A stretch of 24,771 nucleotides of DNA, taken from contig JAHIOY010000086.1 of assembly GCA_018894495.1 (NCBI GenBank), positions 1 to 24,771 of the forward strand. Direction: 5' to 3'. The notes under the pieces were generated by a model that made no database searches, was not told where the DNA came from, and saw only the letters and a list, made by a program, of their open reading frames with translations. Source of the stretch: Patescibacteria group bacterium (GTDB taxonomy: Bacteria; Patescibacteriota; Minisyncoccia; Minisyncoccales; JAHIOY01). Made by a program: the position numbers and the translations under genes. The first letter of the stretch is position 1; each line of letters opens with the position of its first letter. This document shows, one piece after another, positions 20,753-24,771 of this stretch.

Positions 20753-21301
20753 GTAACTCGGCGCTTCAATTTTAGCAAAAGCGGTAAATGGCCAAGCTCT
20801 TAATAATACCCGGCCAACAATGTTTTGCCTCGGCAAGGGCCCAAAAACCCGGGAATCGCTGGAATTTGCCCGATTATCGCCCAAAACAAAATATTCGTCT
20901 TCCTTTAAGGTAATGTTTTCGAAAATTCTCTGATCGGTCTGGACAAAAATCGGCAAATAAGCCGCTTCATCCAAGAAAAACTTTTCCGAATTTTTTGAAA
21001 TCATTACTCTCCCCTCCTTCAATTCTACTGTCTCTCCGGGGAGCGCGATAATTCTTTTTATAAATCTTTGACTCTGATTTTGAGGATTTCTAAAAACAAT
21101 CACTTCGCCCCTGGCCGGGTCCCGAAAACGGTAAGAAATTTCATCAACAATCAAATAATCGCTGCTTTCAAAATTCGGCTCCATTGATTGTCCCTTAACA
21201 AAAAACGGCTGAAATAAAAAATAGCGAATGGGAATAACAATCACTAAAGCAATAACAACAATTTTAAAAACTTCCCAGATAAAGGACAATATGTTTTTCA
21301 T
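20741..21301 (-). CDS. lepB: Signal peptidase I
   Basis: LepB cleaves signal peptides from exported proteins at the outer face of the membrane. The 186-aa product has one N-terminal membrane helix (about 8-30), the nucleophile S39 in 'VKGQSMEPNF', the general base K82 in 'RFIKRIIALPGE', and the conserved boxes 'FVLGDNRANSSDSR' and 'IVGRVLLRAWPF'. It works downstream of SecDF, encoded nearby. The C-terminus (PSYINE-stop) is supplied by the end of an ATCAACGAATAA repeat arm. A good promoter (21309-21336) predicts a transcript starting one base before the ATG. Confidence 0.95.
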   Translation of the reverse strand: MKNILSFIWEVFKIVVIALVIVIPIRYFLFQPFFVKGQSMEPNFESSDYLIVDEISYRFRDPARGEVIVFRNPQNQSQRFIKRIIALPGETVELKEGRVMISKNSEKFFLDEAAYLPIFVQTDQRIFENITLKEDEYFVLGDNRANSSDSRVFGPLPRQNIVGRVLLRAWPFTAFAKIEAPSYINE

Positions 21302-21308
21302 TGTTTTA

Positions 21309-21336
21309 ATTATAATGAGTTTTTTTATTTTTGCAA
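21309..21336 (-). promoter_or_regulatory. lepB promoter (TTGCAA-16-TATAAT)
   Basis: Minus strand: -35 TTGCAA at 21336-21331, 16-bp spacer, perfect -10 TATAAT at 21314-21309. The ATG at 21301 is 7 bases beyond the -10, giving a leader of about one nucleotide. Confidence 0.65.
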
Positions 21337-21340
21337 TAGA

Positions 21341-21349
21341 TGATATAAT
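21341..21349 (+). promoter_or_regulatory. Extended -10 promoter for pth
   Basis: TGA-TATAAT is a perfect extended -10. The -35 region is only T-rich. Transcription would start near 21356, inside the family A element, giving a leader that is almost entirely inverted repeat. Without the repeat the -10 would lie about 6 nt from the pth ATG. Confidence 0.55.
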
Positions 21350-21352
21350 AAA

Positions 21353-21438
21353 ATCAACGAATAGCGAATCAATTACGAATATACGAATTTACGAATTCGT
21401 TTATTCGCAAATTCGCAATAAATTCGTTATTCGTTGAT
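21353..21438. repeat. Family A inverted-repeat junction element, no cargo (lepB/pth)
   Basis: The left arm begins ATCAACGAATAGCGAATC and the right arm ends CGTTATTCGTTGAT, with ACGAAT-type repeats between. It ends 2 bp before the pth ATG and starts 3 bp after the pth -10. Confidence 0.8.
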
Positions 21439-21440
21439 TT

Positions 21441-22052
21441 ATGTTTCTAATCGTTGGTCTCGGCAATCCGGGTAAAAAATTTGAACAAACAAGGCATAAC
21501 ATTGGCTTTAGGGCGATTGATAAAATCGCCGCCAATTTTCCCCCGCCCTTTATTCAAAAAAGGGCGGGGTTCAATGCTCAAATTTCCAACGGAGAAATTG
21601 CGGGCACAAAAGTCATTCTTGCCAAGCCCCAGACATTTATGAATCTTTCCGGAAAGGCAGTCAAAATACTAATGTCAAATGTCAAATGTCCCGCCCCGAA
21701 GGGGCGAGGCTCGCCCAACGCAGTTGAGCGGCAAATGTCAAATATTTTAGTGGTTCACGACGACATTGACTTGCCTCTGGGAAAGATAAAAATTTCCGTT
21801 GGACGAAGCTCGGCTGGTCACAAAGGGGTTCAATCAATTATTGATGAACTGGGAACGAAAAACTTTATTAGGTTTAGAATTGGAATTTGTCCCAAAACCG
21901 GCAAACCAAAAAATGCTGAGAGTTTTGTTCTTAAAAAATTCAGTTGCGACGAAGGAAAAATCGTAAACGAAGTTATTGAAAAAACCTGCGAGGCAATTGA
22001 ATTTTATTTAGGGGAAGGTTTAGAAAAATCAATGACAAAATATAATGTCTAA
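21441..22052 (+). CDS. pth: Peptidyl-tRNA hydrolase
   Basis: Pth recycles peptidyl-tRNA released from stalled ribosomes. The 203-aa product has 'LIVGLGNPGKKFEQTRHNIGF' in two overlapping blocks (N10 and H20 region), 'KPQTFMNLSGKAV' (about 62-74), 'VVHDDIDLPLGK' with the catalytic Asp, and 'SAGHKGVQSIIDELG'. All active-site positions are present. Two segments are unusual: residues about 34-43 are encoded by an 11-bp-stem hairpin (21541-21569), and residues about 77-98 (VKCPAPKGRGSPNAVERQ, flanked by MSN twice) by a repeat insertion. The first follows a variable surface loop and the second precedes the conserved VVHDD strand. pth is the only long plus-strand gene in this half of the window and ends at a plus-strand terminator after 150 bp. 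Confidence 0.95.
   Translation: MFLIVGLGNPGKKFEQTRHNIGFRAIDKIAANFPPPFIQKRAGFNAQISNGEIAGTKVILAKPQTFMNLSGKAVKILMSNVKCPAPKGRGSPNAVERQMSNILVVHDDIDLPLGKIKISVGRSSAGHKGVQSIIDELGTKNFIRFRIGICPKTGKPKNAESFVLKKFSCDEGKIVNEVIEKTCEAIEFYLGEGLEKSMTKYNV
21541..21569 (+). repeat. In-frame GC-rich hairpin inside pth
   Basis: Arms CCCCGCCCTTT and AAAGGGCGGGG (11 bp, perfect) around a 7-nt loop, encoding 'PPPFIQKRAGF'. The GC content differs sharply from the surrounding gene. Confidence 0.7.
21671..21738 (+). repeat. In-frame repeat insertion inside pth
   Basis: The segment contains three tandem ATGTCAA-type units, a CGCCCC-GAA-GGGGCG hairpin (21692-21706), GC-rich DNA and then a further AAATGTCAAAT unit. The flanking direct repeats encode MSN before and after about 19 added residues. 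Confidence 0.7.
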
Positions 22053-22086
22053 GCCCCGGATGTCCCCTCAGAAATAGTTTAATTAT

Positions 22087-22165
22087 AGACCTTTTGTGAA
22101 ATAAGGTTTTTAAGCACAAGTTGAATTCAAATTTAAGTTCAAAACTGTAATTCTGCAACAGGTCT
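22087..22165. mobile_element. 79-bp MITE related to the IS5-family element
   Basis: The ends are AGACCTTTTG and, read inward from the right, AGACCTGTTGCAGAAT, matching the IS at 7644-8703. It is flanked by TAT direct repeats (22084-22086 and 22166-22168), again a 3-bp duplication. The interior has no gene. Confidence 0.75.
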
Positions 22166-22200
22166 TATATAAATTTGCGGTATCCTTCTCGGTGAATTTC

Positions 22201-22219
22201 CCACGATCGTGGCTTTTTT
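22201..22219 (+). terminator. pth terminator, CGATCG-centred hairpin
   Basis: CCAC-GATC-GTGG followed by CTTTTTT on the plus strand. An outer CGGT/ACCG pair (22190-22193, 22220-22223) may lengthen the structure. Same GATC centre as the palindromes at 4646, 6439 and 7386. Confidence 0.6.
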
Positions 22220-22238
22220 ACCGAAAGTTGTTATACTA

Positions 22239-22412
22239 TAAACCTCTTGCAAAATACTTCTATTTTACCAAAAAATCTGATAAAATGAGGGCATATGATA
22301 CGCTATAACTCTTAAAGGCACCGACCAAAGCATTTTCTGGGTTTTACTGGATTAAAAGTCGAAGAATTCGTCAGGTTGGTAGCTCAAAGTTTTAAATTAT
22401 TTTGCAAGTTGT
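22239..22412 (+). mobile_element. Decayed IS5-family element with transposase start, about 175 bp
   Basis: The left end contains AACCTCTTGCAAAATA. The right end read inward contains CAACTTGCAAAATAATTTAAA, matching the inner part of the complete IS end. From the ATG at 22295 the frame reads MIRYNS-stop-RHRPKHFLGFTGLKVEEF, clearly related to MMRYNNLKQSPKHFLAFTGL of the intact transposase, then breaks off. This is an internally deleted relative of the IS, not derived from the same copy given the sequence distance. Confidence 0.75.
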
Positions 22413-22418
22413 ACTGGT

Positions 22419-22643
22419 TTATTGTTGTTCATGAAGAGCCGCCTCTTTTTTTATTTCTTCAAATTCATTTTCAATGACTTTAATCCGCTCTTTGCTTGCC
22501 TTAATAAGAGCCGCGGCTTCTTTTACTTTCTCTAAACCATCTTCAATATCAATCTCTTCCTGGCTTTCAAACCAATCGGTTATTTCAGAAAGCCGTTTAA
22601 GATTGCCGCTCAAATTTTTTGCGTCTAAATTTTCTTTTTTCAT
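22419..22643 (-). CDS. xseB: Exonuclease VII small subunit
   Basis: Exonuclease VII degrades single-stranded DNA from both ends; several small subunits bind each large subunit. The 74-aa product is helical and acidic: 'NLKRLSEITDWFESQEEIDI' followed by 'EDGLEKVKEAAALIKASKER', in line with the XseB pattern of a helical hairpin. It starts 4 bp after the xseA stop. The decayed IS ends 7 bp beyond its stop codon, so the insertion just missed the gene. Confidence 0.85.
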   Translation of the reverse strand: MKKENLDAKNLSGNLKRLSEITDWFESQEEIDIEDGLEKVKEAAALIKASKERIKVIENEFEEIKKEAALHEQQ

Positions 22644-22647
22644 TTTT

Positions 22648-23769
22648 TTATTTTATATCTTTTACTTCGGAAATAATATTTCCGTCGACTACGCGGAGAG
22701 CCAAATCATCTCCGGGTCTAACGTTTTTTACGCTCCTGACTATTTTGCCGCTACATCGGGCGATGCTATATCCAAGTTTCAACTGCCTTTCAGGATTATT
22801 CAGTTCAATAATTTTGGCGGACTGCCCCAATTGCTGGTTAATTCTTGATAATAATGATTTAAAACCGAAAATGGATTTCTCCCACGAATTCTTTAGCTCA
22901 ATTTTACCATTTTCAAGGGTATTATGGAATTTTTGAAAACAAACCCTGGCCGCGGTTTCAACCAATAAAGCAACCTGGCGCCAGGGTTCGGTTAAACGGT
23001 TTGCCGCGGCCGTGGGAGTGGAAACCGCCAAGTCGGCCGCCAATGACATAAGAGGAACGTCTTTGTCGTGGCCAATGGCGGCAATTACCGGAACCGGAAA
23101 GCCGGCAACCTCTCTGACCAATAATTCATTATTAAATGCGAGCATTGATTCTAATGAACCGCCGCCCCGCATAATAACCAAAACATCAAGAGCCTGTTTT
23201 TTAAACGTTCTGATTGATAACAAAAGGTCTTCAACCGCTCCCTGTCCCTCAACCCGAGAATCAATCATTTTAATCTTGAACCCGTATTTCCCCAAATTGC
23301 TCAAAAAATCCGCCAGAACCGCGCCCTGCCGCGACGTAATCAGCCCCACCTTGCGAAGATATTTTGGGAGCGGCCTTTTTCTCTCTTCCGCAAAAACCCC
23401 TTCCTCGGCCAGTTTCTTTTTTAATTTTTCATACTCTTTTTTCAGAGTCCCCTCTCCGGCATTTTCAATTACTTCGGCTATAAAAGACAATCTTCCGGAC
23501 AAAGGATATATTTCCGGATAACCGGTAGCAATAATTTTTAACCCCTCCTCTAATCTAATGCCGAACAAAATATATCGCGACTTCCAGATTATGCATTTAA
23601 GAATACTCCCGTCTTTCTCGTCTTTCAAAGAAAAATAAACATGGCCCGTGGGCCCAAAACCAAGCTCGCTCACTTCTCCGATAATTTTCGCCCGGGACTT
23701 TTTCAACCCTATATTAAGCAACTCAATATATTCCGAAATAGAAAAAATTATTTCATTAAACGGTTCCAT
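22648..23769 (-). CDS. xseA: Exonuclease VII large subunit
   Basis: The 373-aa product contains an N-terminal OB-fold region (about 15-100, 'IIGEVSELGFGPTGHVYFSL', 'IIWKSR'). A catalytic domain follows with 'KVGLITSRQGAVLADFLSNL', 'VIMRGGGSLESM', 'PVIAAIGHDKDVPLMSLAAD' and 'STPTAAANRLTEP', all typical of XseA. It is shorter than E. coli XseA (456 aa), mostly in the coiled-coil region that binds XseB (about 260-325). It starts 6 bp after the DUF3175 gene and is followed by xseB, forming a compact three-gene operon for DNA repair. Confidence 0.95.
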   Translation of the reverse strand: MEPFNEIIFSISEYIELLNIGLKKSRAKIIGEVSELGFGPTGHVYFSLKDEKDGSILKCIIWKSRYILFGIRLEEGLKIIATGYPEIYPLSGRLSFIAEVIENAGEGTLKKEYEKLKKKLAEEGVFAEERKRPLPKYLRKVGLITSRQGAVLADFLSNLGKYGFKIKMIDSRVEGQGAVEDLLLSIRTFKKQALDVLVIMRGGGSLESMLAFNNELLVREVAGFPVPVIAAIGHDKDVPLMSLAADLAVSTPTAAANRLTEPWRQVALLVETAARVCFQKFHNTLENGKIELKNSWEKSIFGFKSLLSRINQQLGQSAKIIELNNPERQLKLGYSIARCSGKIVRSVKNVRPGDDLALRVVDGNIISEVKDIK

Positions 23770-23775
23770 ATTTTG

Positions 23776-24114
23776 TCATTTTACTCTTTTAAACAATTTT
23801 CGCAATTCTGTTTTTGCCTGTTCCAAAATCCGCTTTCTTTCTGGTTTTAAGTTTTTCCCGGCCCGATTAATATAAAAATTCAGCATGGACATCGCCGATT
23901 GAAATGCCGTTCCTTTGCGATTTAAACTTTTTTCAGCCGACTTTTTGAGTGATTCCGCAATTTTCCGCGGGTCATCCCAAGCAAAAACACCTTCTTCCAA
24001 ATCCAAAGCAAAACTATGTTTTGTCACATAGTCAGACCAATTTTTTGTCTTAGAGTCAATCATTTCCACTTTTTCCTTTTTGGCGTTCGGCTTCGCCTTA
24101 ACAAAAATTCTCAT
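23776..24114 (-). CDS. DUF3175 protein with a DUF167-like N-terminal fragment
   Basis: Residues about 24-110 match DUF3175: 'WSDYVTKHSFALDLEEGVF', 'DDPRKIAESLKKSAEKS', 'SAMSMLNFYINRAGKNL' and 'RRILEQAKTELRKLF'-like ending. The first 20 residues (MRIFVKAKPNAKKEKVEMID) instead look like the opening strand of the DUF167/YggU family, whose remaining 50 or so residues are missing. Either two genes recombined or the true start is M18 (24063), which gives a normal-length DUF3175 protein. Function is unknown. It heads the xseA/xseB operon. Confidence 0.8.
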   Translation of the reverse strand: MRIFVKAKPNAKKEKVEMIDSKTKNWSDYVTKHSFALDLEEGVFAWDDPRKIAESLKKSAEKSLNRKGTAFQSAMSMLNFYINRAGKNLKPERKRILEQAKTELRKLFKRVK

Positions 24115-24126
24115 AAACTTTGATTA

Positions 24127-24142
24127 TTCAATAATTATTGAA
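24127..24142. promoter_or_regulatory. 16-bp palindrome upstream of the DUF3175/xseAB operon
   Basis: TTCAATAATTATTGAA is a perfect palindrome centred about 20 bp before the operon's first ATG. It could be an operator. No clear -35/-10 pair is seen around it. Confidence 0.35.
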
Positions 24143-24220
24143 ATTTATGACAATGATTCCTGTTAACTCATTTATTCTACCATTCCCACCTCCCCCCTAT
24201 TTTTCTATTCCACCTAAGTC

Positions 24221-24246
24221 TAAAAATCAATTAAGATTGATTTTTA
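24221..24246 (-). terminator. Hairpin terminator overlapping the DUF559 gene stop
   Basis: An 11-bp perfect stem (TAAAAATCAAT / ATTGATTTTTA) with a 4-nt loop, overlapping the last codons and stop of the minus-strand gene. Same TAAAAATCA/TGATTTTTA family as at 18411-18466. The T-rich 3' arm could allow termination. Confidence 0.5.
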
Positions 24247-24771
24247 ACGAATTTCTGAATTGTATTTTTTACTCTCTTGATACAACCTTTCAAATTAGAG
24301 ACGATATCGTCTTCTCGTAAACGAATCATTGTCCAACCGTGCCTTTTTAAAAACGCATTTTTGAGCCAATCTTTCCTTTTTTGAACTAAACTAAAATGAG
24401 CCTTTTTATTGTCGCACTCAATGGCAATCTTTCCTTGATGGGACGCTAAGCGTCCCTTTAAATCCCGCTTAGCGGGATGGCAAAAAATAGCAAAATCCAA
24501 AAAATATCTTTTTTTCTTGCCGGAAACATAGTATTGACCAATTGCTTTGATACCGTTCTCCTTCAAGCCATCTTCTACCATTTGCTCGGTTGGAGTAATC
24601 TTATAAAGTTGTAAAATGTCTTTTGATTTTAATAAATGATTTAAGGTAGTAAAACCAAAAGAGATGCGGCGAGGGATGATATTTCTGATGGGCTGAGATA
24701 ATTTCTCAATTTTACCCACATGAATTTGCAAATAATAATCTTTGGCTCGGGGATGATTCAATTCTTTGGGC
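24231..24771 (-). CDS. DUF559-type (Vsr-like) endonuclease domain protein, 5' end outside window
   Basis: The frame is open to the right edge, so the gene probably begins beyond 24771; an internal TTG at 24761 is a poor start. The C-terminal half shows the DUF559 pattern: 'ITPTEQMVEDGLKENGI', 'KRYFLDFAIF' (Asp of the PD-(D/E)XK core), 'KIAIECDNKKAH' and 'KRHGWTMIRLREDDI'. These proteins resemble very-short-patch repair endonucleases and are often found alone with unknown targets. Between the DFAIF and IAIECD strands about 17 residues (CHPAKRDLKGRLASHQG) are inserted, encoded by two back-to-back 17-bp palindromes (24440-24478). The upstream half (PRAKDYYLQIHVGK...) I do not recognise. Confidence 0.75.
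   Translation of the reverse strand, partial: PKELNHPRAKDYYLQIHVGKIEKLSQPIRNIIPRRISFGFTTLNHLLKSKDILQLYKITPTEQMVEDGLKENGIKAIGQYYVSGKKKRYFLDFAIFCHPAKRDLKGRLASHQGKIAIECDNKKAHFSLVQKRKDWLKNAFLKRHGWTMIRLREDDIVSNLKGCIKRVKNTIQKFVKNQS
24440..24478 (-). repeat. Two in-frame palindromes inside the DUF559 gene
   Basis: 24440-24456 has arms GGGACGCT/AGCGTCCC around one base; 24462-24478 has arms ATCCCGCT/AGCGGGAT around one base. Both share the core CGCT.AGCG. They fall between two core strands of the nuclease. Confidence 0.8.

Noticed and set aside
11075..21438. CRISPR array, suggested by repeated ACGAAT units
   Set aside because: The units are short, irregular and arranged as inverted arms, without regular spacers or cas genes.

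Overview
The window looks like a piece of an AT-rich, tightly packed genome from the Candidate Phyla Radiation (Patescibacteria, Parcubacteria-like). The inference rests on the gene mix: a CofE-like ligase without other F420 genes, a GxxExxY protein, a TraD-like ATPase paired with a membrane partner, very short operon spacing, and an 'AWTEPS..PP.GNVSAPIN' surface protein. TGA is used as a stop (3773-3775 and 9918-9920), so the code is the ordinary bacterial one, not the TGA=Gly code of Gracilibacteria. I see no rRNA, tRNA or CRISPR array.

Layout. 1-388 is the start of an FtsB/DivIC-like division gene (minus) beside a divergent 35-codon membrane ORF. 507-4483 is a minus-strand operon: CofE-like ligase, murJ, lepA. 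4484-4878 holds a minus-strand terminator, a 28-bp perfect palindrome, a possible 37-aa ORF and the pyrB promoter. pyrB (plus) converges on and overlaps the RNase P RNA gene rnpB (minus). 6300-9030 is an accessory, repeat-rich block: palindromes, two copies of a 93-bp repeat carrying a perfect-palindrome terminator, two DnaA-box-like sites, a PIN-toxin/antitoxin pair, and a complete IS5-family element interrupting a surface-protein gene. From 9033 to 21301 nearly everything is on the minus strand: a membrane protein of unknown function, RNase HI, a DHH phosphoesterase, GxxExxY, pgk, TraD-like ATPase plus partner, secF/secD, a YqeY-like gene, rpsU, HIT, hisS and lepB. pth (plus) follows, then two small derivatives of the IS, then xseB/xseA, a DUF3175 gene with a DUF167-like head, and a DUF559-type nuclease that runs off the window.

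The functions are housekeeping: translation (lepA, rpsU, hisS, pth), tRNA processing (rnpB), wall building (murJ), secretion (secDF, lepB), glycolysis (pgk), pyrimidine synthesis (pyrB) and DNA repair (xseAB, RNase HI, DHH).

Three patterns stand out. First, inverted-repeat elements fill gene junctions and supply stop codons; one 'ACGAATAA'-type element carries the GxxExxY gene. Second, palindromic or tandem-repeat segments sit in frame inside conserved genes (lepA, hisS, pth, the DUF559 gene), similar in concept to Rickettsia palindromic elements. Third, several promoters place the predicted transcription start 0-2 nt before the ATG, suggesting leaderless mRNAs; rnpB, whose 5' end is fixed independently by its P1 helix, calibrates the spacing.
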